Shown: positions 9,040-17,028 of the stretch, piece after piece
Layout: each line of letters opens with the position of its first letter
Position numbering within the stretch: position 1 is the first letter of the stretch
DNA from: a bacterium
GTDB taxonomy: Bacteria > Pseudomonadota > Alphaproteobacteria > Rhodobacterales > Rhodobacteraceae
Direction of reading: 5' to 3'
Length of the DNA stretch: 64,000 bases
Assembly (NCBI GenBank): GCA_016124195.1
Contig: WGOE01000013.1
Span: 62,001 to 126,000 of the forward strand
Translations under genes and position numbers: made by a program
The notes under the pieces: generated by a model
Seen by the model: the letters and a program-made list of their open reading frames with translations, nothing else
What the model was told of the DNA's origin: nothing
The model's database searches: none

Positions 9040-9825
9040 TCAAAAGCCCAGAACTTCGGCGTTGATCGAGGCTTCAAGCCCGCCATCCGCCGCGATATTC
9101 GCCCCGTTGATCCAGCGTGCCGCGTCCGAACACAAGAACAGAACCACCGGCGCCACATCCGCCGCCGTGCCGGTCCGGCCGACGCGGGCGATATCGCTGT
9201 CGACCCGCGCGTCGCCCAGAACCGCGCGGAACTGGGTCAGGATCGGCGTCTCGACCGGCCCGGGCGAGACGGCGTTGACGCGGATGCCGCGCGCCTTGAA
9301 CCGCGCCTGATGGGCGGCCATCATCGTCCAGACCAGCAGGATCTCCTTGGAAATCGGATAGCCCGCCGCGTCCGGGATGGCGAACTCGGCCACCACCGCG
9401 GCCGGATCGGGAAAGCCCTGCGTGCCCGCCACGCCCTTGGCGCGGTCGAGGTTGGCGCGCCAGCCATAGCCCGCGATCGAGGCCACGTTGACGATGCTGC
9501 CGCCCTCGCGCAGCTTGGGCGCCATAGCCTCGGACAGGGCGCGCAGACCGAAGAAATTCACCGCCAGCGTATGCGCTGCCCCGGTCTGCCCCGACACGCC
9601 CGCCACATTGCAGAGCGCATCGAGCCGGCCCGGCAGCGCGGCTGCAATCGCCTCCACCCCCTGCGGTGTCGACAGGTCACCCTCCAGAAAGGCGCCGAAG
9701 CCCTGCGCAGGCTTGATCCGGTCGATGCCGATCACTTCGGCGCCCAGCTGGCCCGCAAGCTCGGCCGTGCGACGGCCGATGCCGCTTGATACTCCGGTCA
9801 CAACGACGGTCTTGCCGTAAAGCAT
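9040..9825 (-). CDS. calA: Coniferyl-alcohol dehydrogenase-like short-chain dehydrogenase
   Basis: This is a classical-type short-chain dehydrogenase of 261 residues. The nucleotide-binding motif TGVSSGIG is near residue 11. The segments DALCNVAGVSG and GGSIVNVASIAG and the C-terminal WINGANIAADGGLEAS resemble CalA of lignin-degrading Pseudomonas. The catalytic tyrosine-lysine pair is in AGYPISKE. CalA oxidises coniferyl alcohol to coniferyl aldehyde with NAD(P). It lies nine bases after the permease gene and 12 bases before an aldehyde dehydrogenase, which fits sequential alcohol and aldehyde oxidation after uptake. Another aromatic or aliphatic alcohol remains possible, since SDR substrate range is hard to predict. 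Confidence 0.75.
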   Translation of the reverse strand: MLYGKTVVVTGVSSGIGRRTAELAGQLGAEVIGIDRIKPAQGFGAFLEGDLSTPQGVEAIAAALPGRLDALCNVAGVSGQTGAAHTLAVNFFGLRALSEAMAPKLREGGSIVNVASIAGYGWRANLDRAKGVAGTQGFPDPAAVVAEFAIPDAAGYPISKEILLVWTMMAAHQARFKARGIRVNAVSPGPVETPILTQFRAVLGDARVDSDIARVGRTGTAADVAPVVLFLCSDAARWINGANIAADGGLEASINAEVLGF

Positions 9826-9834
9826 GATCTCTCC

Positions 9835-10824
9835 TCAGGTTTCGGTGTTGGTGGCGCGGTAGCCCAGGGGCAGCAGTTGCACCCCCGTCCGGGCGGCGAC
9901 CGCCCCCCAGAGCCCGCGCGGAAAATAAAGGGAAAAGACGATGGCCGTGGCGCCAAGCCCGATCAGATACCAGACCCCGGTGGCGGCAAAGAAGGTTTCG
10001 ACCGCAAAGAACAGCACCGCGCCGAGGATGGCGCCCTCGAACCGGCCGATGCCGCCGACCAGCACCATGAAGATCATGTAGGCGGTCCATTGCACGCTGA
10101 AATAGCTTTTGGGCTGAAAGCTGACCGCCTGCGCCAGCCACAGCGCGCCCGCCAGCGCGATGCCGAAGGCCGCCAGCACGAAGAGCCGCCGCTTGGTGCG
10201 CTCGGGCCGCACGCCAAGCGAGGTGGCCGCCTCTTCATTGTCGCGGATCGCCTGGATGGCCAGCCCCTCGCGAGAGCGCAGCAGCGCGAAAAGCGCGGCC
10301 AGAAGGCAGGTCATCGCGGCCAGCGCGCCCCAATAGATCAGGTTGCGCCGCAGGTCCGCGCCATAGGCGTTGAGCGAGATGAGCGAGGACCCCGTCTCGC
10401 CCTGGATCATCGGGTCGAGCTTGACGCACAACTGCCCGATCGAGGCCAGAACCCACATGCCGATGCTGAACTCCCCCCCTTTCAGCCGCAGCATGAACAG
10501 CGAGACCGGCCAGGCCAGCACCCCCACCGCCACCGCGCCGAGGATCATGGCCAGGAACGGGTCCACCCCGGCAAAGGCGATGCGGATCGTGGCATAGGCG
10601 CCAAGGCCGAAGAACAGCTGCTGGCCGATGGAAACCAGCCCGCAATAGCCCGCCAGCGCGTTCCACATCGCGGCGAGGATGACATAGATGAAAAGCGCCG
10701 TCAGCCGGTCCACGATGCCCGGCCCGATCAGCATTGGCGCCAGCGCCAGCGCCCCGAGAACCAGCGCCGCCCCGCCGACCCCGGCCCGCGATTGTGCCGT
10801 CCATCTTTCCACGGCCATGGTCAT
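9835..10824 (-). CDS. Branched-chain-type ABC importer permease (LivM family)
   Basis: This is a 329-residue inner-membrane permease of the HAAT (LivM) family with about nine hydrophobic segments. The family loop ending in SREGLAIQAIRDNEEAATSLGVRPERTKRRLFVLAAFGIALAG is present (positions about 195-240). Its ATG overlaps the stop of the preceding LivH-type gene by four bases. In this operon it sits between the transporter ATPases and aromatic-alcohol dehydrogenases, so its cargo is more probably a lignin-derived aromatic than an amino acid. That is inferred from context; HAAT systems importing aromatic acids are known. Confidence 0.85.
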   Translation of the reverse strand: MTMAVERWTAQSRAGVGGAALVLGALALAPMLIGPGIVDRLTALFIYVILAAMWNALAGYCGLVSIGQQLFFGLGAYATIRIAFAGVDPFLAMILGAVAVGVLAWPVSLFMLRLKGGEFSIGMWVLASIGQLCVKLDPMIQGETGSSLISLNAYGADLRRNLIYWGALAAMTCLLAALFALLRSREGLAIQAIRDNEEAATSLGVRPERTKRRLFVLAAFGIALAGALWLAQAVSFQPKSYFSVQWTAYMIFMVLVGGIGRFEGAILGAVLFFAVETFFAATGVWYLIGLGATAIVFSLYFPRGLWGAVAARTGVQLLPLGYRATNTET

Positions 10825-11714
10825 GCCCCCCTCACCACCTGGCGCAACCGCGTGCCAAGGCTGCCCTGCCCGAGGGCCAGCCGGGCGAACAGCACGACCA
10901 GAAACATCACATGCCCGCCCAGCAGAAAGGCCTGCGGATGCAGCATCGCCGCCCCGGTCTGGGCAAAGGCCAGCACCATGGCACCGACGAAGACGCCCCA
11001 GAGCGACCGCGCCCCGCCGATGATCGTGGCCTCGAAGGCGAAGAGAAGTTGCGGCCCCCCGGCATAGGCGTCGAAAACCGTGCGAAAGCCAAGTGCCACG
11101 CCCGACATCGCCACCATCATCATGGCAATCGCCGCCGCGATGGCGGCCGATTGCCGCGCGTCCACGCCCACGAGGCCCGCCGTCACCGGGTCCATCGCCG
11201 TGGCGCGGATGCGCCGGCCAAGGCCGGTGCGCGTCAGCATCAGATGCAGGCCGCCCAGCACGCAGACCGCCGCCGCAAGGATCCAGACCGGCAGCTTGCC
11301 GACGTAAAGCTTGCCCGGCAGCTCGTAGGCCGCAAAGGACAGATCGCCCAGAAACTGCGCCAGACCCTTGGCATTGGCGCCGAAGATCTGGAACATCACG
11401 TTGTCGAGCACGATGGCCAGGCCAAAGGTCGACAGGATCGGCAGCAATTCTCCCCCCCGCGCCGCGCGTTCCAGAAGCAGGCGCTGCAAGGCCCAGCCCA
11501 CCGCCGCCGCGACCGGCAAGACCATCAGCAACCCGAGGAACGGGTTGATGTGGTAGCGGAAAGCCAGGGTATAGACGGCATAGGCAAAGGCAATCGACAG
11601 GCTGCCGTGGGCAAGGTTGATCACCCGCATCACCTGCAGCATGAAGGTCAGCCCCGCCGCCGTCAGCGCGTAATAGCCGCCCAGAAGCACCGCCTGAATG
11701 ATCTGCCCGATCAT
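10821..11714 (-). CDS. Branched-chain-type ABC importer permease (LivH family)
   Basis: This is a 297-residue LivH-family permease. It begins IIQAVLLGGYYALTAAGLTFML and continues VMRVINLAHGSLSIAFAYA, the characteristic N-terminal signature in which most family members read NLAHG. About eight membrane segments are visible. It overlaps livF upstream and livM downstream by four bases each, so expression is probably translationally coupled. It is predicted to form the heterodimeric channel with the LivM-type partner. Confidence 0.86.
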   Translation of the reverse strand: MIGQIIQAVLLGGYYALTAAGLTFMLQVMRVINLAHGSLSIAFAYAVYTLAFRYHINPFLGLLMVLPVAAAVGWALQRLLLERAARGGELLPILSTFGLAIVLDNVMFQIFGANAKGLAQFLGDLSFAAYELPGKLYVGKLPVWILAAAVCVLGGLHLMLTRTGLGRRIRATAMDPVTAGLVGVDARQSAAIAAAIAMMMVAMSGVALGFRTVFDAYAGGPQLLFAFEATIIGGARSLWGVFVGAMVLAFAQTGAAMLHPQAFLLGGHVMFLVVLFARLALGQGSLGTRLRQVVRGA

Positions 11715-12436
11715 GCCCGCGCCCCCTTGCTGCGACCCAGGCCGAAATGGGCCGCCGTGATTTCCTCGCGCGAGGTGTCTGCCATGGGCTTGTCCAGCAC
11801 GATCTCTCCTTCCAGCATGCAGACGGCGCGCGAGGCCACCGCCATGGCCCGGGCCAGCGCCTGTTCCACCAGCACGATGGTCGCCCCCGACGCCATCAGC
11901 CCTTCGAGCGAGGCATAGACCTGATCGACGACCAGAGGCGACAGGCCGAGGCTGACCTCGTCAAGGATCAGCACATCGGGATTCGACATCAGCGCGCGGC
12001 CGATGGCGGTGGCCTGCTGTTCGCCGCCCGACAGATGGCCGCAGCGCGCATGGCGCCGTTTGACAAGGTTGGGGAATGTCGCAAAGACCCGCTCCATCGT
12101 CCAGTCGCCCGCCCGCCCCACCGTGGCACCAAGGGCGAGGTTCTCCTCGACCGTCATGTCGGCGAAAAGCTTGCGCCCCTCGGGCACCAGCGCCAGCCCG
12201 GCCGCGACGCGCGCCTGCGCGGGCAGGTCCGTCACGTCCCGCCCGTCCAGCCGCACCGTGCCGCCCGCCACCGGCACGGCGCCGGCCACCGCGCGCAGGA
12301 AGGTGGTCTTGCCCGCGCCATTCGCCCCGATCAGCGCCACGACCTCGCCCCGCGCGATGTCCAGCGACACGCCGCGCACCGCACGAAACTGGCCGTAGCG
12401 CACATCCAGCGCCGCCACCGACAGAAGCCCCATCAC
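11711..12436 (-). CDS. Branched-chain-type ABC importer ATPase (LivF family)
   Basis: This 241-residue cytoplasmic ATPase has Walker A GANGAGKTT near residue 38, signature LSGGEQQATAIGRALM near residue 135 and Walker B VLILDEVSLGLSP. The second signature glutamine and the alanine-threonine pair after it are slight variants of the usual LSGGEQQMLAI. It starts with two ATG codons overlapping the livG stop. It works together with the adjacent LivG-type ATPase as the motor pair of the importer. Confidence 0.87.
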   Translation of the reverse strand: MMGLLSVAALDVRYGQFRAVRGVSLDIARGEVVALIGANGAGKTTFLRAVAGAVPVAGGTVRLDGRDVTDLPAQARVAAGLALVPEGRKLFADMTVEENLALGATVGRAGDWTMERVFATFPNLVKRRHARCGHLSGGEQQATAIGRALMSNPDVLILDEVSLGLSPLVVDQVYASLEGLMASGATIVLVEQALARAMAVASRAVCMLEGEIVLDKPMADTSREEITAAHFGLGRSKGARA

Positions 12437-13152
12437 ACGCCCCCCATATAGGCGCGCACCACGTCGGGATGCGCCATCACCGCCGCAGGAGAACCGTCGG
12501 CAATGATCCGACCGGCATCGACGCAGATCAGCCGTTCGACCACCTGCATCAGCAGATGTACGATATGCTCGATCCAGACGATGCCGATGCCTTCGGCGCG
12601 CAGGCCCTTGATCATCTGGACCAGTTCCTCGGCCTCGGCATCGGTCAGACCGCCGCCGATCTCGTCCAAGAGAAGGATCTTGGGCCGTGTGGCCAGCGCC
12701 CGCGCCAGTTCCAGCCGCTTGCGGTCCAGCAGGCCCAGGCTCTCGGCCGGCCGGTTGGCAAGGCGGCGCATCCCCGCCGTATCCAGCGCCCCAAGCGCCA
12801 GCGCATAGGCCGCCTCGCCCTGCGCGGCCCCGGCATGAGTGGCGCCCACCAGCACGTTTTCCAGCACCGTCAGCCCCAGAAACGGCTTGGGGATCTGATG
12901 GGTCCGCATGACACCCAGCCCGGACCGTTCGGCAGCCCCCAATTCAGTGATGTCGCGGCCGTCCATCTCGATCCGGCCGGCAGAGGGCACAAGCGCACCG
13001 GACAGAACCGCCATCAGCGTCGATTTCCCCGCGCCATTGGGCCCGACAATGCCGATCGCCGCCGAGGAGGAGAGGTCGAAATCAATCCCCTCCAGCACCG
13101 CCAGCGCGCCAAAGCGCTTGCCGATGCCGATGGCTTTCAGGGTTGCGGTCAT
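12433..13152 (-). CDS. Branched-chain-type ABC importer ATPase (LivG family)
   Basis: This is a 239-residue ATPase with Walker A GPNGAGKST near residue 39, the family-typical MRTHQIPKPFLGLTVLENVLVG segment and Walker B ILLLDEIGGGLTDAE. The signature loop (LGLLDRKRLELARAL) departs from LSGGQ but is like that of many LivG proteins. I place the start at the ATG at 13152, five bases after GGGAA, rather than at the ATG four codons earlier, which has no ribosome site. It overlaps livF by four bases and follows the binding-protein gene after a 59-base gap containing a hairpin. Confidence 0.86.
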   Translation of the reverse strand: MTATLKAIGIGKRFGALAVLEGIDFDLSSSAAIGIVGPNGAGKSTLMAVLSGALVPSAGRIEMDGRDITELGAAERSGLGVMRTHQIPKPFLGLTVLENVLVGATHAGAAQGEAAYALALGALDTAGMRRLANRPAESLGLLDRKRLELARALATRPKILLLDEIGGGLTDAEAEELVQMIKGLRAEGIGIVWIEHIVHLLMQVVERLICVDAGRIIADGSPAAVMAHPDVVRAYMGGV

Positions 13153-13174
13153 GTCTATTCCCATTCTGAAACGT

Positions 13175-13199
13175 CCGGGTGCCGCAGGCGGGCACCCGG
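13175..13199 (-). promoter_or_regulatory. Intercistronic stem-loop after the binding-protein gene
   Basis: A perfect nine-pair stem (CCGGGTGCC at 13175-13183 with GGCACCCGG at 13191-13199) has a seven-base loop. It lies between the binding-protein stop and the livG-type start. There is no T-run after it, so it probably stabilises the upstream mRNA segment or causes partial attenuation, as in the ugp operon of this window. Confidence 0.55.
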
Positions 13200-13211
13200 C
13201 GCGGTGCGCCC

Positions 13212-14519
13212 TCAGGCGTTGTAGGGCAACAGCTTGTGCGTCACCGGCACGTTGGGGTCCGTGGCGTTTTCGGTGATCACCGTGTCATAGGTGAACTTGC
13301 CGCTTTCCGATTTGACCCACTGGCTGCCGATGATCGGCGCGACCGAGACATTTGCCACCGGACCCGAGGTGAAATCGACCTTGCCGACCATCGTCACCAC
13401 GTTCAGCTTGGCATAGGCCGCCGCCAGCGCCGCCTTGCCCTTGGGGTCCGAGGCCGCCTTCAAAGCCTCGATCCCCGCATCGAACAGCGCCATCGTGGCG
13501 CCCAGTTGCTGGGTCCATTGCATCCCCGTCGCCGCCTCGTAGCCATCGGCCAGATCGGCGGCCTTGATCCCCGTCGCGGTCGAGGGATAGGGGAAATCGC
13601 GGTGCCAATAATCGGCCGAGGCGATATTGGCGCCAAGCGACCCCAGCGCCTCGATGTCACCGGGAAACAGGCCGGTCTTGGCGACCTGAACGATCTTTAA
13701 TTGCTTGTGCAGGCCCTGCTGGGCGGCCTGCTGCCAGAAGGCGGCAAAGTCCGGCGGGATCGGGAAGGTGTTGAAGATCTCGCAGCCCGCATCGCGGAAC
13801 ATCGCGATCTGGGTCGAATAATCCGAAGTCCCCGTCTCGTAGGGGCCCGGATCGACGATGGTGTAGCCGCCCGCCGCCAGCAAGGGCGCCAGCCCGGCCC
13901 GGATCGCATTGCCGTCGGCATCGTTGGGATACATCACCGCGACCTTCTTGTTGGTCTCAAGCTGGGCCCATTGCGACAGGTAGGTCTTCTTGAACGTGTC
14001 GACGCCAAAGCTGAAGTGATAGGTCCACTTGAAGGGCGAGGGCGCGCCGGGCTTGGCGCCGCGGCCGAAATACCAGGCCTCCCACGGGACGACGGTCGAC
14101 AGGCAGGGCACGCCCGCCGCCTCGCAGGCATCGGAGGCCGGATTGACGACTTCGGGCGTCGAGGTGGCCAGCATCATGTCGATGCCGCCGTTGTTGATCA
14201 GGTCCTTGGCGAGCTGGCTTGCCAATCCGGGGTCGGACTGCGTGTCACGGTCAAGGATTTCCACCGCATAGGTCTTGCCGCCGATGGTCAGCCCGCCCTT
14301 CAGCGCCGCGCGCACCTGATCCAGCACATAGCCGTCCGTCACACCGAACCCGGCCAGGGGGCCGGTGCGCGGGCTCATGAAGCCGATCCTGATCGGATCG
14401 CCATCGGCGGCGAGCACCCGCCCCGCGCCGAGGCTCGCCGTGCCCAGCGCCAGCCCCGACGCCATGATCTGCCTGCGGTTCAAGGTCATGCGATTGGCCC
14501 CTTTGCTTGTCTTGGTCAT
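13212..14519 (-). CDS. Periplasmic ABC substrate-binding protein (LivK-like), Tat-exported
   Basis: This is a 435-residue type I periplasmic binding protein of the amino-acid/amide (LivK) class. The N-terminus MTLNRRQIMASGLALG has the twin arginines, hydrophobic stretch and AxA-like cleavage site (GRVLAA) of a Tat signal. The mature domain starts DPIRIGFMSPRTGPLAGFGV, a typical LivK fold opening. An SD-like GGGAGAGAG precedes the ATG. It lies between an aldehyde dehydrogenase gene and the transporter ATPases, and the divergent AraC regulator is nearby. The ligand is inferred to be a lignin-derived phenolic because of these neighbours. Branched-chain amino acids cannot be excluded by sequence reading alone. 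Confidence 0.86.
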   Translation of the reverse strand: MTKTSKGANRMTLNRRQIMASGLALGTASLGAGRVLAADGDPIRIGFMSPRTGPLAGFGVTDGYVLDQVRAALKGGLTIGGKTYAVEILDRDTQSDPGLASQLAKDLINNGGIDMMLATSTPEVVNPASDACEAAGVPCLSTVVPWEAWYFGRGAKPGAPSPFKWTYHFSFGVDTFKKTYLSQWAQLETNKKVAVMYPNDADGNAIRAGLAPLLAAGGYTIVDPGPYETGTSDYSTQIAMFRDAGCEIFNTFPIPPDFAAFWQQAAQQGLHKQLKIVQVAKTGLFPGDIEALGSLGANIASADYWHRDFPYPSTATGIKAADLADGYEAATGMQWTQQLGATMALFDAGIEALKAASDPKGKAALAAAYAKLNVVTMVGKVDFTSGPVANVSVAPIIGSQWVKSESGKFTYDTVITENATDPNVPVTHKLLPYNA

Positions 14520-14555
14520 CTCTCTCTCCCTTTGGTTTCCATGGCGCTTCCGGCT

Positions 14556-16010
14556 TCAGACCGGATGGCGGCTCGTCCCGCTGGAGGCCGTGATCCAGCG
14601 CAGTTCGGTAAACTCGTCCAGGCCCGAGGGTCCGCCGAACCGGCCATAACCGCTGGCCTTGACGCCGCCAAAGGGCATGTCGGGCCGGTCGGCCACGGTT
14701 GGTTCGTTGATATGGCAGATCCCCGTCTCCAGCTCTTGTGCCACGCGCAGCGCAAGGTTCCAGTCGGCTGAAAAGACCGAGGCCGCAAAGCCGTGTTCGT
14801 GGCTGTTGGCCAGGGTAATCGCCTCTTCCACCGTCTCGACCCGGCAGATGCCCACGATGGGGCCAAAACATTCCTCGGCATGCAGGCGCATCGTGGTCGA
14901 GACATGGTCGATCACCGTCGCATCGAGGAAAGTCCCCGCCGCCTTGCCGCCGCAGCGCACCACGCCGCCCTTGGCGCGGGCGTCCTCGATCAGCTCGGTC
15001 AGGCGCCGCGCCACGGCGAGGCTGGCCACCGGTCCAAGGTCGGTCAGGCCCAGCCGCGGGTCGGTGGCCTTGAGATGCCGGGCCGAGGCCGCCGCGACCA
15101 GCCGGGCCACGAAATCATCGGCCACGTCCTGATGCACGATCACCGTATCGGTGGCCATGCAGATCTGCCCCTGATTGAGAAAGGCGCCATAGACCGTCGC
15201 CGCCACCGCCGCGCCGATATCGGCATCGGGCAGCACGATCAGCGGGCATTTGCCCGACAGTTCCAGCAGGCAGCGCTTGAGATGGCGCGCGGCAAAGGCG
15301 GCGACCAGCCGCCCGACCCGGGTCGAACCGGTGAAATTCACCCGTCGCACCGCCGGATGCGATATCAGCGCCCCCACCACTTCTGCCGAATGTTCCGGCC
15401 CGTTGGTCACGATGTTCAACACGCCCTCGGGCAGGCCGGCCGCGGTGAAGACATCGCCCACCAGCCGCTGCGTGGCCGGGCTAAGTTCGGAGGCCTTCAG
15501 AACCACCGAATTGCCACAGGCCAGCGCCACCGCGACCGCCCGCATCGCCAAGGCCAGCGGCGCGTTCCAGGGTGCGATGCCCAGGCAGACCCCGGCCGGC
15601 TGGCGCACCGCCATCGACAGGCCCGGACCCGCGCCCAACGCCCCGCCGATCTGGGTGACAAGCGCTGCCGCCTCTTCCAGATGGGCGCGCGCCAGATCGA
15701 CGTTGAAGCGCACCCAGGGATCGGTCGCGCCGATCTCGACCCGCATCGCGGCCTGAAAGGCGGGCAGGTGCTGTTCCAAAAGGCCCGCCGCCCGCATCAG
15801 GACCCTGCGGCGCTCAAGCGGGGACGTGGCGGCCCAGCCGCCGAAAGCCGCCGCCGCCGCATCGGCCGCGGCGACCGCATCGGCCGCCCGCCCGGCGGGG
15901 GCACGGCTGGCGACACCTCCGGTCGAGGGGTCGATGCGGTCGAACATCTCGCCCGACACGGCGCCGACCGACTGACCCGCAATCCACATGGCGGTCTGCA
16001 AGGGCTGCAT
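14556..16010 (-). CDS. Aromatic aldehyde dehydrogenase (vanillin/benzaldehyde dehydrogenase-like), copy 1
   Basis: This 484-residue aldehyde dehydrogenase is first in the operon. The nucleophile cysteine is in NQGQICMATDTV and the cofactor motif is APWNAPLALAMRAVA. The general-base motif reads LELSGKCP rather than the usual LELGGKxP, a conservative change next to the catalytic glutamate. The ATG at 16010 has a strong GGGAGGGGG ribosome site upstream. The 14 codons before it are not family sequence. It resembles the aldehyde dehydrogenase at the other end of the operon, suggesting an old duplication with specialised substrates. It is divergent from an AraC regulator. Confidence 0.84.
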   Translation of the reverse strand: MQPLQTAMWIAGQSVGAVSGEMFDRIDPSTGGVASRAPAGRAADAVAAADAAAAAFGGWAATSPLERRRVLMRAAGLLEQHLPAFQAAMRVEIGATDPWVRFNVDLARAHLEEAAALVTQIGGALGAGPGLSMAVRQPAGVCLGIAPWNAPLALAMRAVAVALACGNSVVLKASELSPATQRLVGDVFTAAGLPEGVLNIVTNGPEHSAEVVGALISHPAVRRVNFTGSTRVGRLVAAFAARHLKRCLLELSGKCPLIVLPDADIGAAVAATVYGAFLNQGQICMATDTVIVHQDVADDFVARLVAAASARHLKATDPRLGLTDLGPVASLAVARRLTELIEDARAKGGVVRCGGKAAGTFLDATVIDHVSTTMRLHAEECFGPIVGICRVETVEEAITLANSHEHGFAASVFSADWNLALRVAQELETGICHINEPTVADRPDMPFGGVKASGYGRFGGPSGLDEFTELRWITASSGTSRHPV

Positions 16011-16158
16011 GACTGACCCCCTCCCAAGGGCCGCGCGAGGCGAAACCGCCAACGGGCCGATCGCTCCCCCGACCTGCCCGCAAAATCAGCATAGAGATTG
16101 CCTGCGCCATTAGAATGTGATTTTCTGGGATTTACTTGAAGAAATCTGGCAATATCCC

Positions 16159-17028
16159 ATGCAATCCACCGGGTTCGAGGCCCGCGCCGAAGCCATTCAC
16201 CCCGGCCTGCGCCCGCTGGCGCTGCGGCCAAACCGCGCCGGGCATATGGGCTATCTGCATCTGGTCCTGATCGAAAAGGGCAGCGGCCTCGTGTCCGGCG
16301 GGCAGATCGACCTGCGGCTGACCGACAACATGGTCCTGATCCTGCCCCCCGACCCGACCCGCGTGCTGACCATCCAGGCCGGCAGCCGTGGCTGGCTGAT
16401 CGGTGCCGCGCCAGACGTTGTGGCCGAGGCCTTGGGCGCCCGCGCCGACGCCCAGGCCCTGCGCGCCCTGACCGCCCGCATCGGTCTGATCACGGGCAAC
16501 CCCGACCTGTCGGACCTGATCGGTCATGCCGCCGCCTTTCACCGCGAGCTGGACCTTGCGGCCCGCGGAGCCGCCATGGCAGCCCTGGCCCATCTGCGCC
16601 TCATCCTGATCGGCGTCTGGCGCCATTCGGCCGAGGACATGCCCGCCTTGCGCGGCCAAACCCCGGAAAGCCGCTTTGTCGAAGAGTTCCGCCGCCGCGT
16701 GGAATTGGGCTTCCGGCAGCAGCGGCCGGTCAGCGCCTATGCCGAAGACCTGGGTCTGACCTATGACCGCCTGCACGACATCTGCCGGCGCAACCTGAAA
16801 CGCACACCGCTGCAACTGATCCACCAGCGCATGCTGCGCGAGGCGGCGCTGCGGCTGGAACGTTCGGGCGAGACGATCGAGCAGATCGCCCTGTCGCTCG
16901 GCTTTGCCGATCCGACCCGGTTCAGCCACTTCTTCCGCCGCCATGCCGGCACCTCGCCGCGCGAGTTCCGCCGCGCCGCGGCCTCAAGGCCCGGCTTTGA
17001 TCAGGCGAGCTTCGCGGACTGGCCCTGA
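16159..17028 (+). CDS. AraC-family transcriptional regulator, likely controls the aromatic uptake/oxidation operon
   Basis: This regulator of 289 residues has an N-terminal cupin-like ligand domain (about residues 1-140) and a C-terminal double helix-turn-helix: DLGLTYDRLHDICRRNLKRT, then IEQIALSLGFADPTRFSHFFRRHAGTSPREFRR. The general layout is that of PobR/HpaA-type activators of aromatic catabolism. It is divergent from the aldehyde dehydrogenase that opens the liv-type operon, with about 150 bases between, so it probably activates that operon in response to an aromatic. The start is uncertain: a GTG at 16117 would add 14 residues and neither has a strong ribosome site. Its last 28 bases overlap the convergent pcaQ gene. 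Confidence 0.82.
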   Translation: MQSTGFEARAEAIHPGLRPLALRPNRAGHMGYLHLVLIEKGSGLVSGGQIDLRLTDNMVLILPPDPTRVLTIQAGSRGWLIGAAPDVVAEALGARADAQALRALTARIGLITGNPDLSDLIGHAAAFHRELDLAARGAAMAALAHLRLILIGVWRHSAEDMPALRGQTPESRFVEEFRRRVELGFRQQRPVSAYAEDLGLTYDRLHDICRRNLKRTPLQLIHQRMLREAALRLERSGETIEQIALSLGFADPTRFSHFFRRHAGTSPREFRRAAASRPGFDQASFADWP

